Numbered from the stretch's first letter, positions 39,315 to 53,988 are shown. The stretch: DNA of 64,000 nucleotides from Nannocystis punicea (GCF_026965555.1 NZ_CP114040.1:248001-312000); one strand, 5' to 3'. Program-made: numbers and translations. The notes: generated by a model from the sequence alone, not told the origin.

Positions 39315-40592
39315 GTGATCGGCACGCTCCTCAAGCGCATCACCGTGCATACCCTGGACCGCGTCGTCGAGCGGGGCAAGACTTCGGAGCACGCGCCCGT
39401 CCGCCTGGCCGCCGCCGGCCTCGACCGCGTGCGAGGGATCGTCGGCCTCGACCGCATCGATTTGCGCCTCGAGATCCCCAGCTGGGACGGCGGCACGCCC
39501 AACCAGCCGATGTGGCAGTCCGACCGCGACAAGCTGCGCAAGTGGCAGCAGGACCGCGGCATCATCAAGCCCGAGAAGGCCGCCGACGCCAAGCCCGCCG
39601 AGCCGGTCCTCGTGATCTACTACAAGCGCGGCTGCCCCTACTGCCGGGCCGCGCTCGAGCTGGTGCGCGAGCAGAACCTGCTCGCCAAGACGATCGACTA
39701 CACCGACAACCACGACCTGCGCACGGCGATCCGCACCAAGACCGGCCGCCGCACCGCGCCGCACGTGTTCATCCGCGAGCAGTGCATCGGCGGCTTCGAC
39801 GAGCTGCGTGAGCTGCACGAGTCGGGCAAGCTCGTCAAGCTGCTCGAAGATCCGTCGGCCAAGCCGCCCGTGGCCGCGCCGACCGCCGGCGCCGACGACG
39901 AGGACGAGGGCGACGGCCGCGAGCTCACCGCGGCTGCCCTCAAGGCCAGGTTGGCCGAGGGCGGCAAGGTCCTGCTGCTCGACGTGCGCGAGCCGTCGGA
40001 GTGGGCTCAAACCGGCGTCCTCGCCGGCGCCCGCACCGTCTCGCTCGGCGAGCTCGAGAAGGCCGACGACCTCGACCCGCAGGGCGTGTGGATCGCCTAC
40101 TGCCGCTCCGGCCGGCGCTCGCTGCAGGCCGCCGAGATCCTCGGTCGCCGCGGCTTCAAGTCGGTCGTGAGCCTGCGCGGCGGCATCGAGGGCTGGAAGG
40201 CCGCCGGCGGCCCGACGGTCCCGTACGAGCCGACCACGGCCGCTCCGGCCAAGAAGCCGCCCGTCAAGCTGCCGGTCGTCCACCCGGAGCGCTCCCCGTT
40301 CGAGGCCCTGCTCGACGACCCGAACGCCGCCGTCGACAGCGAGCCGCTCGAGGGCGAGGCGCTGATCGCCCGCGTCCGCGAGGTGCTCGAGACGTGCCGT
40401 CCGCTGGTCCAGGCCGACGGCGGTGACATCGAGCTGCTCGACGTGACGGCCGACACCGTCGGCGTCCGGCTCACCGGCAACTGCGTCAGCTGCCCGAGCT
40501 CGCAGGCGACGCTGAAGCAGGGCATCGAGCGCAAGCTGAAGCAGCAGATCCCGCAGATCAAGGGCATCCGCTCGCCCCAGCTCTCGCCATAG
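39315..40592 (+). CDS. glutaredoxin-rhodanese-NifU C-terminal domain fusion
   Basis: 425 residues. Residues 1-90: basic, uncharacterised. Residues 95-180: glutaredoxin with active site CPYC at 107-110, the cis-Pro TAPHVFI and the GSH-binding GG-F-D-E-L. Residues 200-305: rhodanese domain with LLDVREPSEW and active loop CRSGRR (Cys 263). Residues 340-420: NifU-like scaffold domain with the Fe-S-binding C390-x-x-C393 in GNCVSCPSS. One chain thus joins thiol reduction, persulfide transfer and Fe-S cluster assembly. Such modules usually act in separate proteins; the fusion suggests a self-contained carrier for cluster assembly or repair. GTG start 39315 follows the tRNA gene by 47 bases. Two upstream hydrophobic segments are absent, so cytoplasmic. 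Confidence 0.88.
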   Translation: MIGTLLKRITVHTLDRVVERGKTSEHAPVRLAAAGLDRVRGIVGLDRIDLRLEIPSWDGGTPNQPMWQSDRDKLRKWQQDRGIIKPEKAADAKPAEPVLVIYYKRGCPYCRAALELVREQNLLAKTIDYTDNHDLRTAIRTKTGRRTAPHVFIREQCIGGFDELRELHESGKLVKLLEDPSAKPPVAAPTAGADDEDEGDGRELTAAALKARLAEGGKVLLLDVREPSEWAQTGVLAGARTVSLGELEKADDLDPQGVWIAYCRSGRRSLQAAEILGRRGFKSVVSLRGGIEGWKAAGGPTVPYEPTTAAPAKKPPVKLPVVHPERSPFEALLDDPNAAVDSEPLEGEALIARVREVLETCRPLVQADGGDIELLDVTADTVGVRLTGNCVSCPSSQATLKQGIERKLKQQIPQIKGIRSPQLSP

Positions 40593-40666
40593 CAGCCGCG
40601 CGGCGAGGCGATGCCTCGCAGACCGAGCGGTGCCCGCGGTTCACGAGCGACCGGGCCCGCACCGAC

Positions 40667-41205
40667 ACTCGAGGCGACGCACGATCTCTTCCGCACGGCG
40701 ATATCGACTCGCGCGCGAAGAGTCGCTCGACTCAGGCGCGGTCGGGCCCCGGATCTCGGCTCCGCCGACCGTCACCGCCCCAAGAAGGCCCCCGTGGACG
40801 GGGGCCGGGGCGACCTGGACCGAGTTCCGCAGAACGAGGCAATTGCCGCCTCGAAGTGCCCCAGCCGCCTCGAAGTTCGAAGACTGTCCGAACGGACAGG
40901 TCATCTTGACACCCGCCTCGCGACCCCGCGCTCAAACTCGAGGCGACACACGATTCTTCCATACGGCGACATCGACTGGCGCGCGAAGAGTCGCTCGGCT
41001 CAGGCGCGGTCGGGCCCCGGATCTCGGCTCCGCCGACCGTCACCGCCCCAAGAAAGCTCCCGTGGACGGGGGCCGGGGCGACCTGGACCGAGTTCCGCAG
41101 AACGAGGCAATTGCCGCCTCGAAGCGCCCCAGCCGTGCCGAAGTTCGAGGACTGTCCGAGGGGACAGGTCGCCCCGGACACCGGCCTCGCGACCTTCGCC
41201 GCGCT
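40667..41205. repeat. 268-bp tandem duplication in a 1.1-kb gene-free region
   Basis: Blocks starting at about 40667 and 40936 are about 85-90% alike with a 268-269-bp offset (ACTCGAGGCGAC at 40667/40936; GCGCGAAGAGTCGCTCG at 40713/40981). Each holds a GC hairpin (GGCCCCCG-TGGA-CGGGGGCC at 40787-40806; decayed in the second copy) and a CTGTCC/GGACAG hairpin (40884-40899; 41152-41167). The first GC hairpin could serve as terminator for the fusion gene ending at 40592. No gene is seen in 40593-41698. Confidence 0.85.
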
Positions 41206-41639
41206 TCATCCGGGGCCCGACCGCGCCGTGCGACGTCCGCCTCGAACCCACCGCGCGACCCGTGCTCTCGACTCGAGCCAGCTTCGCGCCGAAGCCGGCG
41301 AGGGGCCGTCGAAGCCGTCGTCATGACGTGACGCACCCGTCACCGAGATCGGCACACCCATCCATCCCAGGACTTGCGAGCCGTCCGGCCGCTGCAGGTC
41401 ATCCTCTTCATGGCGGTCCCCACCGCCGAAAATCCACCGCCTCGCCGCGCCGATTCCTCTCCTGGCGCGCGCCGAATGCCGTTCGGCGCCGCTCTTTCCC
41501 GCGCGCGAAATCGCCCAATTCCCACCCTGAGGTCAGGGGTTTCGAAGCCTCGGCTCGGGACGCGCCCGTGGGTCAATTCGCCCCGTGGCGAGCTTTCTTG
41601 CGGGTCTTTGGGAAGTGTGCATGACTCTTCCCGGTTGAC

Positions 41640-41669
41640 TGACACCTGTGTCACTGACGACACTGTCAG
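41640..41669. promoter_or_regulatory. two adjacent dyads, probable operator of the activase operon
   Basis: TGACAC-CT-GTGTCA (41640-41653) is a perfect 14-bp dyad, directly followed by CTGAC-N6-GTCAG (41654-41669). They lie 30-59 bases before ATG 41699 in a locally AT-richer stretch, the usual place for a dimeric repressor site. The regulator is not identified in the window. Confidence 0.45.
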
Positions 41670-41698
41670 CCAACTTTTACCGCCCGGCAGGACCAACG

Positions 41699-43504
<1,806 letters not shown>

Positions 43505-43577
43505 GGCCGGTCCTTCAGGGCAGGTCCTTCGCGCCAGGTTCTTTTCGCCAGGTCTCCGAGAACAGGAACTTCAGAAC

Positions 43578-47360
<3,783 letters not shown>

Positions 47361-47380
47361 CCTGAAGGACAGGTGAGCGG

Positions 47381-47416
47381 AGCGACGACCTCCCGCGCGG
47401 AGGTCGTCGCTTTTTG
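47381..47416 (+). terminator. terminator after the activase operon
   Basis: Perfect 13-bp stem AGCGACGACCTCC (47381-47393) / 47399-47411 with loop CGCGC, followed by TTTTGCTT. Starts 20 bases after the stop at 47360. Confidence 0.9.
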
Positions 47417-47649
47417 CTTGGGCGAGCCGCGGCGATCGGCCGGCGGTCGGCGCATCGGACATGTTCTAAGAGACAGGTCTGGAGCATCGAGCGATGGATA
47501 GGTCCAGAGAAGCCGAGCATGGTGGCGTCGCGCGGAGCCGGCGCGTGACGGAACACGACCGTCGTGGCCATGCCCGCCGAGCCTTCATGGGCGTGCTCGC
47601 CGGTGCATGCCGAAGCGAGGAACGTGTGGTACATCGAGGTGCGTCGATC

Positions 47650-48483
47650 ATGCGTCGTCGGTCGGGAGCGTTGTGGAAGTCGCTGGTGCCGTCCGCCGTG
47701 CTCGGCCTCGCGGCGCTCTTGGTCGCGCCGGCGCCCGCGGAGGCGCTGTCGTGCTGGCAACCCGAGTGGCAGCAGTGGGGCCTGCTGGTGGTCACCGAGG
47801 ACGTGCCCGTCGACGCGCACCCGTGGCGCTTCTTCGAGTGCGGCGGCTTCGAGCCCGAGAGCTGCATCCTGGAGGCCGATGGCTACTCCGGCTTCGCCGA
47901 CCCCGTCCGGCACGGCGCCAATTGCGACGTCGACGAGGCGGGCTTCGGTTACTTCATCGAGTACGTGCCGCGAGACCCGCTCATCGCCGGCAAGACCTAC
48001 ACGATGAACTGCGGCACGAGCGGCGTTTTCGACGAGGGGCTGAACGAGTTCACCGTCGGCGACGCCCCGGCCTCGCCTCCCGGCGAGGTGGCGCTGCGAG
48101 AGGTCCGCATCGAGCGCGGCAACGACGGCGGCTGCTGCCCCGGCGACGGCGACCAGCTGCTGGTGCGGATCGACGAGCTCGACGCGCCCTACCTGCGCGA
48201 GGGCGGGTGGATCGAGCTGCTCTATCCGACCCACGAGGTGTTTCCGATCAGCGTGATCGGGCCGTCGGAGATCCGCCTGCCGCTGACGGCGGGTCCGCTC
48301 GAGTTCACGCCGGTCGCCGCGAACGGTGTGCGCGGCGAGACGGTGCGGCTCGAGCCGTCGGAGATCGGCGATCGCGAGGCGGTGTACATCCCGTGCGCCG
48401 TCGGGCGCGCGCGCTCGGAGCTGGCGTTGTGGCTGCTCGCGCCGTTGCTGTGGATCGCCGGGCGGCGAAAGAGGCGGTCATGA
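47650..48483 (+). CDS. secreted protein with MYXO-CTERM-like sorting tail
   Basis: 277 residues. ATG 47650 opens a Sec signal peptide (WKSLVPSAVLGLAALLVA ... AEALS); the longer frame from 47494 is not signal-like. The body is Cys- and Trp-containing and beta-rich, with no recognised domain. The C-terminus is a Cys, a hydrophobic stretch ALWLLAPLLWIAG and a basic end RRKRRS, the tripartite form of MYXO-CTERM-type surface-anchoring signals (Cys followed by membrane helix and Arg cluster). It overlaps the next gene by ATGA, so the two are translationally coupled. Confidence 0.7.
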   Translation: MRRRSGALWKSLVPSAVLGLAALLVAPAPAEALSCWQPEWQQWGLLVVTEDVPVDAHPWRFFECGGFEPESCILEADGYSGFADPVRHGANCDVDEAGFGYFIEYVPRDPLIAGKTYTMNCGTSGVFDEGLNEFTVGDAPASPPGEVALREVRIERGNDGGCCPGDGDQLLVRIDELDAPYLREGGWIELLYPTHEVFPISVIGPSEIRLPLTAGPLEFTPVAANGVRGETVRLEPSEIGDREAVYIPCAVGRARSELALWLLAPLLWIAGRRKRRS

Positions 48484-49154
48484 TCGCGCTGGCGCTGCTG
48501 CTCGTGGTGCAGGCGCCGACCGGCGCGAGCTCCGGGCCCGTGCCGGCGACCGAGCCGAGCGCACCGGTCGCCGCCGATCCGCCTCCGGTCGCGGAGGAAG
48601 GGCTCGCGGAGCCCGTCGCGCCGCTGTCGCCGGTCGCCGCCGATCCGGCTCCGGTCGGCGAGGCACGGCCCACGGAGCCCGCAGCGCCGCTGGCCACGAC
48701 GGTGGTCGCGGAGCGCCCGGCGCCCGCGCGGGGCAAGTTCGTGTTCGCCTGGCTGCCGAGCGTGTTCACGGGCATCGGCTTCCCGTCGACCGCGCCGGTC
48801 ACCCTGTTCTTCGGCGGTCGACTGCCGCGCACCTGGGCGCTCGGCTACCAGCTGACCGTCTCGTTCGGCCTGGCCGAGCGCTACCTCAGCGGCCTGCTCG
48901 CGCACCGCCACCACCTCACTGCGCTGCACGGCTTCGGCGCCAACCGCCGCGGCTTTACCAGCGTCGGCGCCGGCGTGGCCTTCAACATGCCGCTGCTCCC
49001 CGTGGTCGAGGTCGAGGGCCGGATCGGCGTCCGCCTCGGCGACGAGCGCCGCTGGGTGATCGGCGCGCTGGCCCGCCTCGGCTGGGACATCGGCCACCAG
49101 GAGCGCGCACCGATGCCGCAGTTCGGCGCGTTCGTCGGCTGGACCATGCTCTGA
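48480..49154 (+). CDS. predicted outer-membrane protein, Pro/Ala-rich N-terminus
   Basis: 224 residues, start overlapping the stop of the previous gene (ATGA). Short signal peptide ([12 protein letters not shown]), then two imperfect copies of a 25-residue P-V-A-A-D-P-x-P-V unit (residues 25-80). Residues 85-224 consist of alternating strands rich in aromatic and Gly residues ending [10 protein letters not shown], typical of a small outer-membrane barrel. Function unknown; coupling to the sorting-tail protein suggests a shared surface role. Convergent with the sulfite-oxidase-family gene. Confidence 0.65.
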   Translation: MIALALLLVVQAPTGASSGPVPATEPSAPVAADPPPVAEEGLAEPVAPLSPVAADPAPVGEARPTEPAAPLATTVVAERPAPARGKFVFAWLPSVFTGIGFPSTAPVTLFFGGRLPRTWALGYQLTVSFGLAERYLSGLLAHRHHLTALHGFGANRRGFTSVGAGVAFNMPLLPVVEVEGRIGVRLGDERRWVIGALARLGWDIGHQERAPMPQFGAFVGWTML

Positions 49155-49155
49155 G

Positions 49156-49207
49156 GGACATGTTCTTAAAAGCATGCCCGCTAGGGCATGCCCCGAAGCA
49201 CATGTCC
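49156..49207. terminator. bidirectional palindrome cluster between convergent genes
   Basis: 52 bp between two facing stops contain GGACATGTTC (49156-49165), a perfect 8-bp hairpin GCATGCCC-GCTA-GGGCATGC (49172-49191) and CACATGTCC (49199-49207). The outer halves can also pair with each other. The last bases overlap the stop codon of the downstream minus-strand gene. Position and symmetry fit a terminator acting in both directions. Confidence 0.65.
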
Positions 49208-50382
49208 TAAGCGCCAGGCGGCAGGCGGTTCTCGGGCACCGCGACCATGCGCCACTTGACGCGGGTCTGGTTGAAGTGGCCGTGGACGTTGGGGTCGTTG
49301 TCGAGGGCCTGGACGTTGCCGTCCTCGTCGATCGCGCGCGAGCCGATCTTGTAGGTGCCGGGGCCGGGCGGCTGCCAGTGGAACTGGAACACCGACCAGG
49401 CGCCGTCGATCTCGCCGGAGGCGAGGCGGGCGTCGCGGGCGACCTGCTCGCCGACCGGCTGCAGGCGGGCGCGCTGCCACGACAGGCCGCCGTCGGTGCT
49501 GACCTCGACCGCGGCGACCGGGCGCTCGCCGCCCCAGGCGGCCCCGAGCAGCAGCCAGCCGCCGCCTTGCGCGGCGCGGCAGTCGGAGACGATCGACTTG
49601 AGGCCGATCCACCGCGCCTGCACGCGCACCCACTTGCCGCCGCGGTGCTCCTTGTTGGTGAACACCAGGCGGTTGTGGATGCCCATGTGCGGGCTCGTCT
49701 TGCCCTCGATGTGGCAGAGCCACTTCACGTGCGACATCGAGTAGATCCGCGGCACGATCAGGCGCGACGGGAAGCCGTGCCGGCGCGACAGCGGCTCGCC
49801 GTTCATGGTCACGGCCACGATCGCGCGCGCGCGCGTGAGCTCCTCGAGCGACAGGCCGTAGTGGTAGCCGCGCTTGAGGAAGCCGAGGGTGTCGAGGCCG
49901 TGGTTGGCGAAATGAGTGGCCGGGCCCGGGCCGCCGCACAGCTCGAGCAGGCTGGCGAAGCTCGGGCCCTCCCACACCGCCTGGCCGCACAGGCCGGCCG
50001 AGCCCTGGAGATGGTTGCCGTTGCCGGCACACTCCTGCACGCACACGCGGGTCTCGCGGGGCAGGGCGAGCAGCTCGGGCAGGGTCAGGACGCGCGGGGC
50101 GGCGACGCCGGTGATCTGCAGGCGGTAGGTGTCAGGGTCGACCACCGGGTGGACGTGACGGTCGCGGCGGAAGTAGCCCGTGGTCGGCGTGACCAGCTGC
50201 GACAGCTGCGCGGGCTTGTTCTCCTCCATGCTGACCATGCGCAGCAGGGCGCGCGCGAGCCGACGGCCGAACCAGGTCGGCATGCCGTCGACGGGCCGCA
50301 GCTCGAGCGAGGTCCCCTCCGGCGCGGGCATGCCGGTGGCCTCGAGGATGTCGTGCGCGCCGAGGGTGTCGCCGTCGGTCAT
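49207..50382 (-). CDS. sulfite oxidase-family molybdopterin oxidoreductase
   Basis: 391 residues. Residues 60-260: molybdopterin domain with [10 protein letters not shown], the Mo-ligand Cys in [25 protein letters not shown] and [10 protein letters not shown]. Residues 265-385: Mo-co dimerisation domain ([31 protein letters not shown]). Matches sulfite dehydrogenase/SoxC-like enzymes. Unlike SoxC it has no Tat or Sec signal, and no cytochrome partner is adjacent, so it may be a cytoplasmic member with a different oxyanion or thiol substrate. Stop codon lies in the palindrome cluster. Divergent from the rubrerythrin gene. Confidence 0.85.
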   Translation of the reverse strand: MTDGDTLGAHDILEATGMPAPEGTSLELRPVDGMPTWFGRRLARALLRMVSMEENKPAQLSQLVTPTTGYFRRDRHVHPVVDPDTYRLQITGVAAPRVLTLPELLALPRETRVCVQECAGNGNHLQGSAGLCGQAVWEGPSFASLLELCGGPGPATHFANHGLDTLGFLKRGYHYGLSLEELTRARAIVAVTMNGEPLSRRHGFPSRLIVPRIYSMSHVKWLCHIEGKTSPHMGIHNRLVFTNKEHRGGKWVRVQARWIGLKSIVSDCRAAQGGGWLLLGAAWGGERPVAAVEVSTDGGLSWQRARLQPVGEQVARDARLASGEIDGAWSVFQFHWQPPGPGTYKIGSRAIDEDGNVQALDNDPNVHGHFNQTRVKWRMVAVPENRLPPGA

Positions 50383-50521
50383 CGGAACGGCGTCACGCTA
50401 GCCCGGTCCCCGGCCGCGGGCAACGCGGTCGGCCCCGCGACGGCCGTCCGGGCATGTGTCCAAGAGCACGGCCGACGTGGTAGAAGAGGCGCGCACCGAT
50501 CCACGCAGGAGCATCCTCTAC

Positions 50522-50950
50522 ATGAGCGCGCAGAAGCTGAACGGCACCAAGACCCACCAGAACTTGAAGGACGCGTTCGCCGGCGAGTCGCAGGCCAATC
50601 GCCGCTACCTGTACTTCGCCAAGCAGGCCGACGTCGAGGGTCACCCCGACGTCGCCGGCCTCTTCCGCGACACCGCCGAGGGCGAGACGGGCCACGCGCA
50701 CGGCCACCTCGACTACCTCCGCAAGGTCGGCGACCCCGCCACCGGCCTGCCGATCGGCGACACCTCCAACAACCTCAAGGCCGCGGTCGCCGGCGAGACC
50801 CACGAGTACACGGACATGTACCCGGGCATGGCGCGCACCGCCCGCGAAGAGGGCTTCGAGGACATCGCCGACTGGTTCGAGACCCTGGCCCGCGCCGAGC
50901 GCTCGCACGCCGGCCGGTTCCAGAAGGCCCTCGACGGCATCGACCTGTGA
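50522..50950 (+). CDS. rubrerythrin-type diiron protein (no rubredoxin domain)
   Basis: 142 residues from ATG 50522 (a frame from 50456 adds an unrelated leader). Four-helix bundle with diiron Glu/His motifs [32 protein letters not shown] and [11 protein letters not shown]. It lacks the C-terminal CxxC rubredoxin part, so it must receive electrons from another protein. Such proteins reduce hydrogen peroxide. It is followed by an Fe-S oxidoreductase and a DUF3501 gene on the same strand, an order I know from several bacterial genomes; the Fe-S protein is the obvious electron donor. Confidence 0.88.
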   Translation: MSAQKLNGTKTHQNLKDAFAGESQANRRYLYFAKQADVEGHPDVAGLFRDTAEGETGHAHGHLDYLRKVGDPATGLPIGDTSNNLKAAVAGETHEYTDMYPGMARTAREEGFEDIADWFETLARAERSHAGRFQKALDGIDL

Positions 50951-51125
50951 GCCGCGCGGGCGCGCCGCCCGCTGCGGCGCGCGAGCCGACAGGGCCTCGC
51001 GGACATGTTCGTTCGGACATGCTCGTGAGGCCAGATGAACGCCGCGGCCGCGACCGGCCGCACGACCTCCCGCCCGCGGGGCCGACCAGCGCCCCGGGGC
51101 CGATCTCCGAACCGCAGGGCGCGCC

Positions 51126-52481
51126 ATGAGCCAGGGGCCGATCTCGTACAAGCCGACCGACGGGCTGTCCTACGACCCGAGCGAGCCTGTCTATTGGGAC
51201 AGGTCGGCGCTGGCCAAGGAGGTCACGCGCGCGTTCGAGATCTGCCACGGCTGTCGCATGTGCTTCAAGTACTGCGACGCGTTCCCGAGCCTGTTCGAGC
51301 TGCTCGACAAGAAGCACGACGGCGACGTCACCCGGCTGAGCGCAGAGGAGACGAACCGGGTGATGGACGCGTGCTTCCAGTGCAAGCTGTGCGAGGTCCA
51401 GTGCCCGTACACGCCGCGCGACAAGCACGAGTTCCAGCTCGACTTCCCGAAGCTGGTCCACCGCCACCAGGCGATGCGCGCCCGCGAGGAGGGCACGAGC
51501 CTCGGCGACAAGTTCCTCGGCGACCCCGACCTGACCGGCAAGCTGGCGCGCGCCAGCCTCGGCGTGGTCAACACCTTGAACCAGGTGAAGCTGCACCGGT
51601 GGTTCATGGAGAAGGTGCTGGGGATCCACCGCGACAAGCTGCTGCCGGAGTTCGCGCCGCAGGGCTTCGAGCAGTGGGCCGACCAGTCGGGCAAGATCGC
51701 CGAGGAGCCGGGCGGCGAGGCGGTGCTGTTCCAGACCTGCTACGTCGAGCACAACGAGCCGCAGATCGGCAAGGACACCTGCGAGGTGATGGAGCGCAAC
51801 GGCGTCGACCTGCGCTGCGCGTCCGGCCTGCGCTGCTGCGGGATGCCGGCGTGGGAGCACGGCGACCTGACGTCGCTGCGCAAGAACGCCCGCCAGAACC
51901 TCGACGTGCTGATGCCGTTCGTCGAGCGCGGGGCCAAGGTGCTGGCCATCAACCCGACCTGCTCGATGATGCTCCGCCGTGAATATCCCGACCTGCTCGA
52001 AGGGCCAGATCGGGAGCGGGCGACCAGGCTGGCGGCGGCGGTCATGGACCCGAGCGAGTTCTTGTGGTCGATCCGCCGCGAGCCGCGGTTCAAGGGCGAG
52101 TTCAAGAGCGGCCCGCACGGCCCGGTCGCCTACCACGCGCCCTGTCACCTGCGCGCCCAGGCGGTCGGCTTCAAGGGCCGCGACCTGATCAAGCGGATCC
52201 CCGGCGTCCAGGTCGAGACCGTGACCGAGTGCTGCGGCCACGACGGCACCTACGCGATGCGCGTCGAGGGTTTCGAGCCGTCGCAGCGGATCGGCAAGAA
52301 GGCGTTCGACGGCATGCGCGGCGCGGAGGCCCACACGTGGGTGACCGACTGCCCGCTGGCGGCGATCCAGTTCGAACAGCACGCCGGGACCCGCCCGCTG
52401 CACCCGATGTCGCTGCTGGCCCGGGCCTACCGCGGCGACAGCTTCGGCCCCGGCGAGACCGACGAGACCAAGGAAGAGTAG
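51126..52481 (+). CDS. GlpC/HdrD-like Fe-S oxidoreductase with two CCG domains
   Basis: 451 residues. Two [4Fe-4S] ferredoxin motifs: C40-x2-C43-x2-C46-x3-C50 ([11 protein letters not shown]) and [11 protein letters not shown] near residues 80-90. Two CCG (heterodisulfide-reductase D) domains: CYVEHNEPQ ... LRCCGMPAW, and [10 protein letters not shown] ... [10 protein letters not shown]. Related to GlpC, LutA and HdrD, membrane- or complex-associated electron carriers. Within this cassette it probably passes electrons to the rubrerythrin. The coding start region contains a CCTGTC/GACAGG dyad (51186-51203). Stop is 2 bases before the next ATG, indicating an operon. Confidence 0.88.
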   Translation: MSQGPISYKPTDGLSYDPSEPVYWDRSALAKEVTRAFEICHGCRMCFKYCDAFPSLFELLDKKHDGDVTRLSAEETNRVMDACFQCKLCEVQCPYTPRDKHEFQLDFPKLVHRHQAMRAREEGTSLGDKFLGDPDLTGKLARASLGVVNTLNQVKLHRWFMEKVLGIHRDKLLPEFAPQGFEQWADQSGKIAEEPGGEAVLFQTCYVEHNEPQIGKDTCEVMERNGVDLRCASGLRCCGMPAWEHGDLTSLRKNARQNLDVLMPFVERGAKVLAINPTCSMMLRREYPDLLEGPDRERATRLAAAVMDPSEFLWSIRREPRFKGEFKSGPHGPVAYHAPCHLRAQAVGFKGRDLIKRIPGVQVETVTECCGHDGTYAMRVEGFEPSQRIGKKAFDGMRGAEAHTWVTDCPLAAIQFEQHAGTRPLHPMSLLARAYRGDSFGPGETDETKEE

Positions 52482-52483
52482 CC

Positions 52484-53041
52484 ATGAGAGCGGTCCAGCG
52501 CGCGGAGATCGTCGACTACGTGACCTACAACGAGCAGCGGGCGCAGCTCCGCGACGCGGCGCTGGCGGCCAAGCGGCTGCGCCGGGTCGTCGTCGCCGAC
52601 TGCCTGACCTTCCTGTTCGAGAACCACGAGACCATCCGCTACCAGATCCAGGAGATGATGCGCGTCGAGCAGATCGTCCGCGAGCGCGACATCCTCCACG
52701 AGATCGAGACCTACAACGATCTGCTCGGCCAGGGCGGCGAGCTCGGGGTGACCGTGCTGATCGGGTTCGACGACCCGGAGGAGCGCGACCTCAAGCTGTC
52801 GCGCTGGCAGGCGCTGCCGCAGCACCTCTACCTCGTCGGCGCCGACGGCCGGCGGATCCGCGCGACCTGGGACCCGCGGCAGGTCAGCGAGCGCCGGCTG
52901 TCTTCCGTGCAGTACCTGAAGTTCGCCGTCGAGGGCGCTGCGCCGGTCGCCTGCGGCGTCGACTTCGCCGGCGAGCTGGTCGGCGAGACGGCCCTGACCG
53001 AGGCGCAGCGCGAGGCGCTGCAGGCCGACCTCGCCGACTAG
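52484..53041 (+). CDS. DUF3501 family protein
   Basis: 185 residues. Seen: RRVVVADCLTFLFENHETIRYQIQEMMR, written here as the conserved F-E-N-x-x-T-x-x-x-Q-I-Q-E-M-x-R core, then EIETYNDLLG and LKFAVEG. This core defines DUF3501, a family that accompanies rubrerythrin and the CCG Fe-S protein in many genomes; function unknown. Starts 2 bases after the Fe-S gene with GGAAGAG as ribosome site. Its TAG stop lies in the left CTAG target copy of the adjacent insertion element. Confidence 0.88.
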   Translation: MRAVQRAEIVDYVTYNEQRAQLRDAALAAKRLRRVVVADCLTFLFENHETIRYQIQEMMRVEQIVRERDILHEIETYNDLLGQGGELGVTVLIGFDDPEERDLKLSRWQALPQHLYLVGADGRRIRATWDPRQVSERRLSSVQYLKFAVEGAAPVACGVDFAGELVGETALTEAQREALQADLAD

Positions 53042-53984
53042 GCCATGTCCGAAATCCTGAAAACGCCAGTTTCTTGGAGATATCGGGGTTTCTTGATCTG
53101 GTCGGGGACATGACGCCCCGCGTTCCCCGCCACCAGCTCACGGACGACCAGTGGAACCTGATCGCGGACCTGTTCCCGACTCGCAACTGCAAGACGGGAA
53201 GGCGCGCGAGAGATCGCCGGACGATCCTGAACGCCATCTTCTGGGTGCTCCGCACAGGGGCGCCGTGGCGTGATCTTCCGATCGAGTTCGGTCCATGGTC
53301 GACCGCGTGGGACTTCTTCAACAAGTGGAACCAAGACGGGACGTTCGACGAGGTACTGCGACGACTCCGCAGCTGCGTGTTTCGCATGGCGACCCACCCG
53401 CCGAGCTCTGGTGCATCGACGGCACGTCGATCCGCGCGGCTCGCTGCAGCAGCGGCGGGGGGAAAATCGACGAACCCAGAAGAACCGAAGGATCACGCGC
53501 TGGGGCGCTCCCGGGGTGGCTGGGGCACGAAGATCCACATCCTGTGTGACGCACACGGACACCCCCTCCACTTCCATCTCAGCGCCGGCCAGATCCACGA
53601 CCAGACGATGGTCGACACCTTGCTCTGCGGCGCCGATGAGACTCTGCACGACGAGCACGGGACACCGATGGCTTGGCCCGTCGCGCTCGCCGGCGACAAG
53701 GGTTACCGAGCGAACTGGGTCGACCAGTACCTGTTGGAGCTCGGCATCAAGCCCATAATCCCGAGTAAGGAGAACGAGGACCGCTCCCTTCGGCCTGTCG
53801 CATTCGACAAGGCCGCGTACCGGGGTCGAAGCATCATCGAGTGCCTCATCGGCTGGCTCAAGGAGTCACGCCGGATCGCTACCCGGTTCGGGAAGAAAGC
53901 CATCAACTTCGGGGCGATGGTTAAACTGGCGTTTATCCACCGCTACCTGCGCCTGCGTGCTTCATGCGCGATTTCGGACATGGC
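53042..53984. mobile_element. IS5-family (IS427-like) insertion sequence, 943 bp
   Basis: Perfect 15-bp terminal inverted repeats (GCCATGTCCGAAATC, 53042-53056 and 53970-53984) flanked by direct repeats CTAG (53038-53041 and 53985-53988). Size, YTAR-type target and transposase place it in the IS5 family, IS427-like group. Excising the element and one CTAG restores CGCCGACTAGTCGGCG, a perfect palindrome at which the DUF3501 and Rpn genes would have shared overlapping stop codons. Confidence 0.93.
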
Positions 53985-53988
53985 CTAG
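53110..53988 (+). pseudogene. IS5-family transposase with compensating frameshifts
   Basis: The open frame from ATG 53110 gives 292 residues: DUF4096-type N-terminus (LTDDQWNLIADLFP, GAPWRDLP), then DHALGRSRGGWGTKIH, LAGDKGYRAN (second catalytic Asp) and IIECLIGWLKESRRI (catalytic Glu). About 25 residues in between are unlike the family, while the expected AELWCIDGTSIRAARC, with the first catalytic Asp at 53418-53420, is encoded in the -1 frame. So one base appears lost near 53380-53395 and one gained near the GGGGGGAAAA run at 53457-53466. As read, the protein should be inactive unless slippage corrects it. Its TAG stop comes from the target repeat, not from the element. Confidence 0.8.
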
